Shown: in pieces, positions 7,863-15,766 of the stretch
How the letters are laid out: the number at the start of each line of letters is the position of its first letter
Numbering within the stretch: position 1 is the stretch's first letter
Source of the DNA: Domibacillus antri
Lineage (GTDB): Bacteria > Bacillota > Bacilli > Bacillales > Domibacillaceae
Reading direction: 5' to 3'
DNA length: 64,000 nt
NCBI RefSeq assembly: GCF_001936625.1
Contig: NZ_MSDU01000008.1
Location: forward strand, 186,001-250,000
Made by a program: the position numbers and the translations under genes
The notes under the pieces: generated by a model
Told to the model about the DNA's origin: nothing
Seen by the model: only the letters and a program-made list of their open reading frames with translations
Databases searched by the model: none

Positions 7863-8614
7863 CAGTTTTATGTTATCCTAAAGGCTTTTTATCCTTTAGT
7901 TCTTACAGTTCATATTCCTGTAAGCTCAGCATATATTTTCATTACAAACACTTTTCATAAATATAAGCAATTCTTTTCTTCCACGATCTTGACCAAATAC
8001 GGCTTTAGATATAACTCTGAAATCTTTAACACCATATTTTGCGAAAATTTCATCTGTCATCGGAGTAATAGTTGATTTTATTTTGTTAAGACGCGTATTC
8101 AAAACGATTTCTTTATTATTTTTTGACCAATGTTATACATATTTTCAATCGTTTTTAAACAATGCTGCGCGTCTTTTTTTGCTTGTGAATCTCGTGATTT
8201 GATTTCCACAATTTTTTCAACATTACCGTATTGATCATAAAAGAAAAAATCCGGCTTATATTTTTTGAACCCAATATCATATATTTTATCTTCATAACTC
8301 CAAGGAATCGAATGATGATCCAAGTATACAGCATACGCGTATTCATAAGAACTTCTTAAATAAAAATCCTTATAAAAACCCGCGTATCCCCTGTTCATTG
8401 ACAATCACCCTTCCTTTCAGAGCTAATCCATTGATATAAGGCGAAAAAAGTTATTGTAATGTTGCGGCCTCGTGGGAGAATTATATTCTGCCTCTGGCAG
8501 GTTCATCTCCTATGCGTTGCCCCTGACTGAATTTTTACATTCAGCCTTCGGTTCGGATTAGCTTCTCAGCCTTCCCGCTTTATTCCGCAATGTTTTACGT
8601 GAGGCAAACTATTC
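7863..8614 (-). mobile_element. Group I intron interrupting nrdJ (752 nt)
   Basis: The reading frame of nrdJ stops two codons after the NPCG motif and resumes 752 nt later. Removing 8614-7863 restores the frame exactly. The 5' exon ends in U and the intron ends in G, as group I introns require. A P1 helix is visible: exon CGUGUGGU (8622-8615) pairs with intron GCCUCACG (8605-8598), with the obligatory U-G wobble at the splice site and one U-U mismatch. Near the 3' end two hairpins (CTTACAG/CTGTAAG and CTAAAGG/CCTTTAG) precede the terminal G. The middle carries a homing-endonuclease-like reading frame. I did not derive P3-P7, so the subgroup is not assigned. Confidence 0.88.
7926..8398 (-). 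pseudogene. Intron-encoded PD-(D/E)XK homing endonuclease, frameshifted
   Basis: From ATG 8398 (GGAAGG about 10 nt upstream; a TTG at 8404 is also in frame) the frame encodes about 99 residues. They include SSYEYAYAVYLDHH, KPDFFFYD and IVEIKSR, the E...D...EXK pattern of PD-(D/E)XK nucleases. It stops at 8099. In the -1 frame a stop-free stretch continues from about 8110 to 7926, ending in GRKELLIFMKSVCNENIC. One missing A in the A-rich tract near 8108-8120 would join the two parts into a protein of about 157 residues, so this looks like a 1-nt deletion in a once-intact homing endonuclease. Its G+C content is clearly lower than that of the nrdJ exons, as expected for an invading element. Confidence 0.7.
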
Positions 8615-10054
8615 ACCACACGGGTTTGTCGCGACAACTTGCTGTCCGTATGCTTTGGCATTGGTCATATCGTTCGCGTTGTCGATAAAGAAAATGCCTG
8701 GTTCTGCGGAATATGTCGCGCAGACATTGATCAAATTCCATAGTTCGCGCGCTTTAATTTTCCGATACGTGCGAATTTCATGGCCTTCTTTTTCCCATTC
8801 GCGGACGTCACCGACTTTATGCCAGTTTTCGTTATAGTACGCCATTTCTTCTTTTGTATATTTTTCAACGGCCGGGAAACGGAGTTCATACTCCTGATCG
8901 TTTTCAACAGCTTCCATGAACTCTTTCGTCAGGCAGATCGAAATGTTTGCACCCGTTAAAAATTCAGGGTTGTGTACGCTGTATGTGCCGCCTGTGCGAA
9001 GTTTTTCTTCTGCTTCTTTAAAGATTTCCGGGCTGAATCCGCCGTAGCCGGGAATGTTTTTGTAGTTGACAACACCCTGGTACATTTGCTCTTCGCGTTC
9101 TGTGAGCGGCTTAAATTTCAGCTTGTCTTTCGCCGCTTTTTTAATCTGCTCATCTTCTGTGTTTTCAAGCAAGTAACGCAAAATACGCGGATTTTGCATT
9201 TTCGAAATAATAAATTCAACAATGTCCGGGTGCCAGTCTGCGAGCATAATCATTTGAGCTCCGCGTCTGGATCCGCCCTGTTCGACAAGATGTGTCAATT
9301 TCGCAATATCATCCAACCATGAAACGGAGCCGGATGATTTGCCGTTGACACCTTTTGCAAGTGTATTGCGCGGACGAAGGGTTGAACCATTCGTACCGAC
9401 ACCGCCGCCGCGGCTCATGATTTCCATCACCTGTTTACGGTGTTCTGAGATTCCTTCGCGTGAGTCCGCTACAAACGGCATGACGTAGCAGTTGAAATAT
9501 GTAACGTCTGTATCGGCGCCCGCTCCATATAAAACACGTCCTGCCGGAATAAAATTCAAGTTCACGAGTTCATTGTAAAACTTATCAAACCACTCTTTTC
9601 GCTTTTCTTCTGTTTTTTCTACAGAGGCAAGACCTGTCGCGTTCCGTTTTGCAATTTGCTCGTAGAACACTTCAAGCGGCTTTTCAATAACATCAAGCCC
9701 CCGGTGAATGATGCCCGTTTCCGCTTCTTGCGGATCATCAATCGCGCTTCTGTACTCTTCATCAATTAAAATCGATGCTTTTTTCGCTTCACGGTCGATG
9801 GCTGTAATAAAGCCAGTTCCGCGTGCAGGAAATTTCGGATCTTCCTTAATCGTCAACACAACAAAATCGCCTTCAGATAATGTAATCTTTTCCGTGTCTT
9901 TAAATGAATAACGGTCAATCATGACGAGACGGGAAACGCCTTTGTGTGTAATCTTCATTTCGGGTGTAACAGGGTGAACCTGAGGAAAAATGCTGATGTC
10001 CTTGTTTAATCTGTCGACATTTAGCGACATTTGTTTCGTGGACGTAGCAGACAT
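8615..10054 (-). CDS. nrdJ: B12-dependent ribonucleotide reductase NrdJ, 5' exon
   Basis: The exon encodes 480 residues ending ATNPCG, immediately before the intron. Features include the radical-chemistry barrel region (NFIPAGRVLYGAG, TDVTYFNCYV), the MEIMSRGGGVGTNGS loop and SGSVSWLDDIAKL. No ATP-cone is recognisable at the N-terminus. The start at ATG 10054 is chosen because AAAGGAGTT lies 7 nt upstream; an in-frame extension to 10108 has no such site. B. subtilis uses class Ib NrdEF instead and lacks this gene, so it is an accessory gene relative to that species. It occupies the position between yqhP and lipM where mntR lies in B. subtilis. Expression should respond to dNTP level through NrdR. 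Confidence 0.94.
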
Positions 10055-10104
10055 GCAAACAACTCCTTTAGTATTCTGTTGTCTAGTAGAAAAAACGAAA
10101 ACAA

Positions 10105-10120
10105 ACACAATATATTGTGT
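10105..10120 (-). promoter_or_regulatory. NrdR box 1 upstream of nrdJ
   Basis: ACACAATATATTGTGT agrees with the NrdR operator consensus and sits in the centre of a perfect 32-bp palindrome (10097-10128). It lies downstream of the predicted -10, where a bound repressor would block transcription. Confidence 0.9.
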
Positions 10121-10136
10121 TTGTTTTCTGTTTTAT

Positions 10137-10152
10137 ACTCTATATATTGAGT
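10137..10152 (-). promoter_or_regulatory. NrdR box 2 upstream of nrdJ
   Basis: ACTCTATATATTGAGT is a second palindromic NrdR-type site. Its centre is 32 bp (about three helical turns) from that of box 1, the spacing typical of paired NrdR boxes. It covers the -10 region. Confidence 0.85.
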
Positions 10153-10172
10153 GAGAAAGATCTATTTGTCAA
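10141..10172 (-). promoter_or_regulatory. Sigma-A type promoter of nrdJ
   Basis: A perfect TTGACA (-35) lies at 10172-10167. The -10 falls in the AT-rich CAATATATAG segment 17-20 nt further on, within NrdR box 2; its exact register is unclear. The leader of roughly 80 nt is too short for a cobalamin riboswitch. Confidence 0.7.
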
Positions 10173-10250
10173 GCAGGCCGATTTCTGCAAAAAGCCGCAA
10201 ACGGGCACGATTCCTGTCTAAAATACGCAAAAAAAAATTTTTCTGTCCGT

Positions 10251-10277
10251 AAAAAATTCCCGGCCTCAGCCGGGAAT
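10251..10277 (-). terminator. Rho-independent terminator after lipM
   Basis: On the minus strand ATTCCCGGC pairs with GCCGGGAAT across a 4-nt loop, followed by TTTTTT. It begins just after the lipM stop at 10280. Confidence 0.92.
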
Positions 10278-10279
10278 AC

Positions 10280-11116
10280 TTATCTCCGGAAATTCCATTC
10301 GCGATTTTCATACCGCTCTTTTTGAATCATATCAATCTGCTGAATCTGTTCTTCTGTCAAAGTAAGCGGCTCAAGATCGATATGAAGCCCCTGCTCAAAT
10401 CCTTTTTTAAACGCTGTACGTGCTTCATCAAGCGTTACACGTTCAGATCTTAACGCATTAATGGCAACGGCCTTCTCTTTAAACGCCCGCTGTATACGTT
10501 CTTTTACCCGCTCATTTGAATAATGAAACAGGCTGAACAGCTTGTCTTCATCGATGTCCAGCAAGATGGAGCCATGCTGCAAAATAACCCCTTTTTGTCT
10601 TGTCTGCGCACTGCCGGCCACTTTACGGCCTTCAACGACAAGCTCATACCAGCTCGGTGCATCAAAGCAGACGCTTGAGCGGGGGTTTTTCAAACTGGCT
10701 TTTTCTTCTTCTGTTCTCGGAACCGCAAATTCAGCCTCAAGACCGAGCGCCCGAAACCCTTGCAGGACACCTTCCGAAATCACTCGATAGGCTTCTGTCA
10801 CGCCGGCCGGCATTTCAGGATGCTCTTCACTGACGATGACACTGTACGTAAGTTCATGTTCATGAAGTACCCCTCTGCCGCCGGTCGGACGGCGCACAAA
10901 GCCAAGATTATGTCTGCGGAGCGCGTCAAAATCGACTTCTTTTTCTGCTTTTTGAAAATAACCGATCGATAGCGCAGCCGGCTCCCAGCCATAAAAACGG
11001 ACGACAGGCGGGATTTCACCTTTGCTGTGCCAGTCAAGCAGCGCTTCATCCACAGCCATATTGTAAGCCGCACTATGGTTTCCTGTATCGAGAAAAGCCC
11101 ATGTTTCTTTCGTCAT
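10280..11116 (-). CDS. lipM: Octanoyltransferase LipM
   Basis: LipM moves octanoyl groups from acyl carrier protein to the glycine cleavage protein GcvH, the first step of lipoate assembly in Bacillus. The 278-residue protein shows the biotin/lipoate ligase fold: [18 protein letters not shown] near 75-95, the catalytic Cys in [12 protein letters not shown], and [11 protein letters not shown] with the conserved Lys. The presence of both the Cys and the downstream Lys fits LipM. The gene is monocistronic here. The gcv genes it would serve are not at this locus, unlike in B. subtilis. Confidence 0.93.
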   Translation of the reverse strand: MTKETWAFLDTGNHSAAYNMAVDEALLDWHSKGEIPPVVRFYGWEPAALSIGYFQKAEKEVDFDALRRHNLGFVRRPTGGRGVLHEHELTYSVIVSEEHPEMPAGVTEAYRVISEGVLQGFRALGLEAEFAVPRTEEEKASLKNPRSSVCFDAPSWYELVVEGRKVAGSAQTRQKGVILQHGSILLDIDEDKLFSLFHYSNERVKERIQRAFKEKAVAINALRSERVTLDEARTAFKKGFEQGLHIDLEPLTLTEEQIQQIDMIQKERYENREWNFRR

Positions 11117-11273
11117 GAATAACGCCTTCTTTTCGTTGTAAATTCCCTAATACAGTCTAACAAATTGAACGTAAAAATCAAAGCCGCGAACACTGCTTTT
11201 TTACAGAGAATTTTCTTTCCATCTGATGGCCGTATAGATATAATAAAAGAAGCAGTTTATTCGAAAGGGGAAC

Positions 11274-11654
11274 ATGACGTTGCTTTATTCTATCGCCGCA
11301 GTACTCGGAGCGATTATTTTGTACGCTCTCTTTATGTATTTCTCTCAAAAACGTGCGGTTAAGCCGCTCAGTCAGGAAGAATTTGTACAAGGATACCGGA
11401 AAGCACAGCTCATTGATGTGCGTGAACCGAATGAATATAATGGCGGCCACATTCTTGGCGCACGCAATATTCCTGTTACACAACTGAAGCAGCGAATGAC
11501 GGAAATCCGACCCGATAAACCCGTTTACTTGTATTGCCAAAGCGGACTTCGCAGCGGCCGCGCAGCGCAGATGCTCTACAAAAAAGGCTACCGCGATATT
11601 TACCATCTGCAGGGCGGATTCAAAAAATGGACAGGCAAAATTAAAACGAAATAA
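11274..11654 (+). CDS. yqhL: Membrane-anchored rhodanese-like protein YqhL
   Basis: A 126-residue protein with one N-terminal transmembrane helix (about 2-20) and one rhodanese domain (about 30-122). The active-site loop is CQSGLRSGR with the catalytic Cys, and IDVREPNEYNGGHILGARNIP is the typical rhodanese entry motif. A sulfurtransferase or sulfur-carrier role is likely; the substrate is unknown. It is divergent from lipM and followed by its own terminator. Confidence 0.93.
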   Translation: MTLLYSIAAVLGAIILYALFMYFSQKRAVKPLSQEEFVQGYRKAQLIDVREPNEYNGGHILGARNIPVTQLKQRMTEIRPDKPVYLYCQSGLRSGRAAQMLYKKGYRDIYHLQGGFKKWTGKIKTK

Positions 11655-11658
11655 TCGT

Positions 11659-11694
11659 AAAAGCAGCCCTGAAATTTTTCAGCGCTGCTTTTTA
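11659..11694 (+). terminator. Rho-independent terminator after yqhL
   Basis: AAAAGCAGC pairs with GCTGCTTTT, with an inner CTGAAA/TTTCAG extension, followed by T residues, right after the yqhL stop. Confidence 0.88.
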
Positions 11695-11839
11695 TTTTGG
11701 AAGCGCAGCTTCTGCCTCATTACCACTCCTGAAATGGCCGTATTCAAAAGAACGCTGCTTGCTGAATCATTTATTATTCATATAATCTGCTTATTCGGGC
11801 ATACTGATCCCATCATTTTCATTCATCGTAACAACATTT

Positions 11840-11859
11840 ATCTAGTTCGGCAACTAGAT
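11840..11859. repeat. 8-bp perfect inverted repeat before yqhH
   Basis: ATCTAGTT and AACTAGAT flank a 4-nt loop, ending 20 bp before the proposed yqhH start. It could be an operator or a leader hairpin; the regulator is unknown. The rest of the 11695-11839 stretch shows nothing I can identify. Confidence 0.4.
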
Positions 11860-11879
11860 TGGAAAGAAGGTTTGTCAAT

Positions 11880-13466
11880 TTGAAACCGCAGATTACATTT
11901 GATCATTCATGGGAACAGCAGCTTCCTGATTGGCTTCGTTCTTCTCACACAGTCAGCAGCTGGCCGCTCTTCAAGTTAGCCATCGAAACGAAATTGCGGA
12001 TCATTCCGGATGAATTTCATGGATTATTGACACCGTCATTGCTTACTTCTATCGATTTTCTTCCCCATCAGACAGCGGCAGCCCGCACGGTAATGGAAGA
12101 AATGAACGGAACCGCTATTTTAGCAGATGAAGTCGGTCTCGGGAAAACAATTGAAGCAGGGCTGATATTAAAAGAGTACATGCTGCGCGGCCTCGTATCA
12201 CGGGCACTTATTTTAACACCGGCCTCACTTGTCAACCAGTGGGCAAAAGAACTCCGGGAGAAATGTCAAATTTACGCACTTGTACAAAAAAAGAAACCGG
12301 ACTGGACATGGAACGGCGTACAAATTGCTTCCATCGATTCCGCCAAACAGGCAAAAAATGCGGAGGCGATGGAAGGGATGATATTTGACATGGTCATTAT
12401 CGATGAAGCGCACCGGTTAAAAAATCCCGCTACATTAAATTATCAATTTGTCCGCCGCTTAAATAAAACTTACTGCCTGTTGTTAACCGCGACACCCGTT
12501 CAAAATAATGTCGATGAACTATTTCATCTTGTTTCTTTATTAAAACCCGGCCATTTTGGCAGCAGCGACTCATTTAACAGCCGCTTTAAAAATGGGAAAC
12601 GTTCCATTCACGACCAGGATTCATTTAAAGCATTACTGCAAAAAGTGATGATCCGCAACAGGCGGGATGAAACGGATCAAAGTCCTGTCAAACGTTTCGT
12701 GGAAACGATCCGGATTACACAGACAAAAGAAGAAAAAGCGTTTTATGAAGCACTCATCCAGTTAAAAGACGCTGTTCCAAATGCCATGACGCTGTTAACA
12801 TTGCAACGGGAAGCGTGCAGCAGTAAATATGCGGCACTCAGCACCATTCAAAAGCTGCCCGGGCAGGAGCGGGAAGAAATCACGAGGCTTGCAGAAGCTA
12901 TTACTGCGAACTCTAAGGCAGAAGAAACGCTTTCCATTATCAAAAATCATCCAGAAAAAACCATTATCTTTACACAGTATCGAGCCACACAGCGATATCT
13001 TGAAAGCTATTTCCGAGAACACGGATTAATGGCAGTTTCATTTCAAGGGAATTTCAAAAAAGGGAAAAAAGATTGGATGGTGGAGCTCTTCAAAGGACCT
13101 GCGAACGTTTTGATAGCGACAGAAGCGGGCAGTGAAGGTCTTAATCTGCAATTTTGCCGGCGTCTCATTAACTTTGACCTGCCCTGGAATCCAATGAAGC
13201 TGGAACAGCGGATCGGCCGGATTCATCGGTTCGGACAGGAACAGGATGTCCACATTTACCATTTGGCGTACGAACAGACTGTTGAGGATCGGATGCTTAC
13301 ACTGCTTCATGAAAAAATTCATTTATTTCAATCCGCAATCGGGAAGCTGGATGATATTCTGGATCAAAATTGGATTGAAGAGCATTTGCATGATGCCTTT
13401 CACCATTCAAAAAGCATTCGTGAATGGGAAATTAAAGTTCATAATCTTGCTGCCGCACTGGAGTGA
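11880..13466 (+). CDS. yqhH: SNF2-family helicase YqhH
   Basis: This 528-residue SF2 ATPase has the Swi2/Snf2 motifs in order: Q-like FLPHQTAAA, Walker A DEVGLGKTIE, Walker B IIDEAHRLKN, motif III LLLTATPVQNN, motif V IATEAGSEGLNLQ and motif VI EQRIGRIHRFGQ. It is like RapA/HepA without an N-terminal accessory domain. Its cellular role is not established; remodelling of protein-DNA or protein-RNA complexes is likely. The TTG at 11880 is chosen because AAGAAGG lies 9 nt upstream and it matches the family N-terminus. The frame is also open from 11859. It is followed by yqhG 6 nt later. Confidence 0.92.
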   Translation: MKPQITFDHSWEQQLPDWLRSSHTVSSWPLFKLAIETKLRIIPDEFHGLLTPSLLTSIDFLPHQTAAARTVMEEMNGTAILADEVGLGKTIEAGLILKEYMLRGLVSRALILTPASLVNQWAKELREKCQIYALVQKKKPDWTWNGVQIASIDSAKQAKNAEAMEGMIFDMVIIDEAHRLKNPATLNYQFVRRLNKTYCLLLTATPVQNNVDELFHLVSLLKPGHFGSSDSFNSRFKNGKRSIHDQDSFKALLQKVMIRNRRDETDQSPVKRFVETIRITQTKEEKAFYEALIQLKDAVPNAMTLLTLQREACSSKYAALSTIQKLPGQEREEITRLAEAITANSKAEETLSIIKNHPEKTIIFTQYRATQRYLESYFREHGLMAVSFQGNFKKGKKDWMVELFKGPANVLIATEAGSEGLNLQFCRRLINFDLPWNPMKLEQRIGRIHRFGQEQDVHIYHLAYEQTVEDRMLTLLHEKIHLFQSAIGKLDDILDQNWIEEHLHDAFHHSKSIREWEIKVHNLAAALE

Positions 13467-13472
13467 TGTAAT

Positions 13473-14255
13473 GTGATGTCTTTTCTTGAACAATTTTTCA
13501 GCGCCTGCAACTGCCGGATCATTGCCCGGGATGACCATTCCATTAAAGTTGAATTAACGGAAGAAGCCGACCGCGCCTTTATGAACCGTCCTTTTTACTG
13601 GCACTATAAAGATCAGCTGAATGAAAAAGGGGCGCCGATGACTGTCACTTTCTATGTTAAACACACTGGTCAGCCGCTGCGTGCTCAGGAAGAATACATC
13701 AGTTTTGGGTCTCCCCGCTTTCATCAGCTGCTCGACTATGCGAAAAAAAAATCGTCATTTGTCCGTCTATATGAACAATGCCAATCGATACAGCCGGTAA
13801 AAATGGAGCCATGGCTGTTCGTTCATTTTTTAGTTTCTTATGAAGCAAACGGAAAGAAGGAACGAATGGAATCGATAGCCATCCATTTAATAAGCGGCAA
13901 GGTTCATCATGACTTTTTATCGAAAATTTCCACGATCCCTTTTGATCAGACGATTCCTTCTTTGCATTATGTGCTGTCGCCCTTTATTACACCTGTAAGC
14001 GGCCTGAAACGACTACGGAAGCTTTTAGAAAACGAACTTGATCAAGAAGATCATGAATGGGCAAAAGAAGCAAAAAAGAAACAGGAAAAGGAACTTTCGC
14101 TGCTCCATGCCTTTTACAATGGCAATGAAGAAGATCATGAACTTTACAACAAAGAGAAAGAAGCGATCATGAGGCGGTTTGAGCCGGTCATTCATGTTTC
14201 TGTTTTAAATGGCGGTCTTTTTTATTTATCACATGAACGGTATCACTCATTCTAG
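13473..14255 (+). CDS. yqhG: YqhG family protein
   Basis: A 260-residue soluble protein of unknown function that accompanies yqhH in Bacillus. There is an acidic/basic helical part around 190-235 (EWAKEAKKKQEKELSLLH). The start is GTG 13473 or the adjacent ATG 13476; GGAG lies 9 and 12 nt upstream respectively. Its last 4 nt overlap the end of comGG on the other strand, and I saw no bidirectional terminator between them. In B. subtilis the sin/tapA/tasA block lies here and is absent. Confidence 0.85.
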   Translation: MMSFLEQFFSACNCRIIARDDHSIKVELTEEADRAFMNRPFYWHYKDQLNEKGAPMTVTFYVKHTGQPLRAQEEYISFGSPRFHQLLDYAKKKSSFVRLYEQCQSIQPVKMEPWLFVHFLVSYEANGKKERMESIAIHLISGKVHHDFLSKISTIPFDQTIPSLHYVLSPFITPVSGLKRLRKLLENELDQEDHEWAKEAKKKQEKELSLLHAFYNGNEEDHELYNKEKEAIMRRFEPVIHVSVLNGGLFYLSHERYHSF

Positions 14256-14677
14256 TTATGCTCTGTCCTTTTCATAATTCGGTTTTGTGCTGTATTTAAA
14301 AAGAATGTTGAATAAAACAGACGTTCCTCTCTCATTGTCGTAATACGGATTTTTCGCTCTGTTTCTGAACGATCCGTTATTTGAATCGTGGTAGTCCCTT
14401 TATTTGTCTCTATTGAAAAATCAGAGGCTTCCGGATGTTGCAGCACATCCCGAATTGCCATTAGTTCCACTACTCTTATCTCATAATACTCTGTTAATTG
14501 ATCCGACGTTTTCATTTTGGTAACTGCCGCATCTGCCGCTGTAATGGCAGCCGAACTTATTAAAAAAAGCAGCAGAAGCACATGCGGATAAATCATGCCC
14601 TGCTCGTCATGACGGAGTCTCCCGGTTAAATGGATAAAACGAGGCTCCTTCCTCTTCGCCGTTCTGAAAAGTAACAT
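14252..14677 (-). CDS. comGG: ComGG competence protein
   Basis: This is the last gene of comG, about 141 residues from ATG 14677. A hydrophobic segment (GMIYPHVLLLLFLISSAAIT) corresponds to the ComGG N-terminal helix (compare FIYPAVL in B. subtilis). ComGG is a minor pseudopilin-like protein that joins ComGE and ComGF in the DNA-uptake pseudopilus. The start is uncertain: AAGGAGGG lies 14 nt before ATG 14677, while the ATG of GMIYP (14596) would give a 114-residue form. It overlaps comGF by about 70 nt. Poor conservation is normal for this family. Confidence 0.75.
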   Translation of the reverse strand: MLLFRTAKRKEPRFIHLTGRLRHDEQGMIYPHVLLLLFLISSAAITAADAAVTKMKTSDQLTEYYEIRVVELMAIRDVLQHPEASDFSIETNKGTTTIQITDRSETERKIRITTMREERLFYSTFFLNTAQNRIMKRTEHN

Positions 14678-15086
14678 GAATATACACTTTCCCTCCTTCC
14701 AAGGAAAAAGCCGACGTTTTAACATGCTGAAGCATGACTTCATGACCTTGTCCATTTATTTGACGACGCAGCTTATCCTGATACTGGCTGATGGAAATTT
14801 TGGCGTCTTCTTCACCGTAATACAACGCCCCTCCAGAAATATACCAGTTTTTTGACATGTGCAGTTCATTACGAAGCTGTATAATGAAAATTTCCCATTC
14901 TATATTTTTTTCCGCTTTACTTGTTGCAATGGCGCGATAGCCTGCATCGTATAAAAGAGGAAAAGACGCGGCACACGCCAAAAAAATAGTCAGCGCAATC
15001 AGTGCCTCCACGAGCGTAAATCCATTACTGTTCCGAAACACACGTTGTTTTACCGGCTGCAGATACACAGGCCTGATCTTTTCCAT
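14607..15086 (-). CDS. comGF: ComGF minor pseudopilin
   Basis: About 159 residues from ATG 15086, with a type IV pilin-like N-methylation motif (NGFTLVEALIALTIF) preceded by a short basic leader. The C-terminal half (YYGEEDAKISISQYQDKLRRQINGQGH) fits ComGF. It should be cleaved by ComC and assemble in the pseudopilus. The open frame continues to 15182, but the shorter start keeps the leader near normal size. The Shine-Dalgarno is weak, in line with translational coupling to comGE, which it overlaps. Confidence 0.82.
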   Translation of the reverse strand: MEKIRPVYLQPVKQRVFRNSNGFTLVEALIALTIFLACAASFPLLYDAGYRAIATSKAEKNIEWEIFIIQLRNELHMSKNWYISGGALYYGEEDAKISISQYQDKLRRQINGQGHEVMLQHVKTSAFSLEGGKVYIHVTFQNGEEEGASFYPFNRETPS

Positions 15087-15357
15087 TCTCTGTTTTCCAA
15101 AAGATTCGTCCTGAAAAATTCGGCTGATCCACTTCATGCGAAAATGCAGCCGGTTCATAAATCCGCCATTCTGCCTCTTCATATAATCTTCTCATTCCTT
15201 CCTGCTGTTCCCACCTGCTTGATGTTTCAGCAGCCATTTTGAAACAAAGCGGCAGGATAACCGTTGCAGCGATTAACAATGCAGACAGTGCCAGAATACT
15301 TTCCGATAGCGTAAACCCATCTTCATTCTTCCAAAAAATAAAAGCGCCCCCTCCCAA
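15025..15357 (-). CDS. comGE: ComGE minor pseudopilin
   Basis: At most 110 residues, with the pilin-like segment EDGFTLSESILALSALLIAATVI. The start is unusual. The only standard in-frame start before the pilin motif is TTG 15357, but GGGAGGGGG lies inside the first codons of that version and points to an ATT codon at 15339 (9 nt spacing). It overlaps comGD by 35 nt and comGF by 62 nt. Function is by family: minor subunit of the competence pseudopilus. Confidence 0.8.
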   Translation of the reverse strand: MGGGAFIFWKNEDGFTLSESILALSALLIAATVILPLCFKMAAETSSRWEQQEGMRRLYEEAEWRIYEPAAFSHEVDQPNFSGRIFWKTENGKDQACVSAAGKTTCVSEQ

Positions 15358-15766
15358 TTAAAAAAATCAGCTTCGTCCTCTTTTCCTTTGATTTAAAATA
15401 AACGGTGCCAAACCGGTTGGTCATGCCTGATTTTTGAAATATAATATCCGGCATACTTCCGTTTACAGAAATAAAATGAGCAGGAATATCACGCTCCACT
15501 AACATTTTCCGATCAGATTCATAGGTCGCGATCCTGTATTTATGCTGCCCTGACTGATAAAAAGAAACGATGACACCTACATTGTTTACAATCGCAAAAG
15601 CCTGTGCCTCAAACAAGTCCCGCTCCAATTGATTAAAAAACTGCTCATCGTTTACCTTATCTGTTATGTTTAACAGCGGGATAAGGACAGCCGCAAAGCA
15701 AACCATGAAAACCGTTAAAACAAGCATCATTTCAACCAGCGTGAAGCCGCTTTCTTTATGCGCCAC
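15323..15766 (-). CDS. comGD: ComGD minor pseudopilin
   Basis: A 147-residue prepilin-like protein with a short leader and cleavage motif (KESGFTLVEMMLVLTVFMV) and a GspH-like C-terminal domain (FEAQAFAIVNNVGVIVSF). It starts inside comGC (11 nt overlap) and is followed by the overlapping comGE, so the genes are read as a coupled chain. Confidence 0.9.
   Translation of the reverse strand: MAHKESGFTLVEMMLVLTVFMVCFAAVLIPLLNITDKVNDEQFFNQLERDLFEAQAFAIVNNVGVIVSFYQSGQHKYRIATYESDRKMLVERDIPAHFISVNGSMPDIIFQKSGMTNRFGTVYFKSKEKRTKLIFLIGRGRFYFLEE

Noticed and set aside
8095-8130. Programmed -1 frameshift in the intron endonuclease
   Set aside because: The A-rich tract gives no good X-XXY-YYZ heptamer in the zero frame and no obvious downstream hairpin. 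A simple deletion explains it better, though slippage is not excluded.
8099-8614. Intein in nrdJ at NPCGE
   Set aside because: An in-frame stop follows two codons after the exon, and there are no intein blocks (Cys/Ser start, TxxH, HN-C ending). The U/G borders and P1 pairing fit a group I intron.
10054-10172. Cobalamin riboswitch before nrdJ
   Set aside because: The leader is only about 80 nt, and no B12-box-like core was seen. The space is taken by NrdR boxes.
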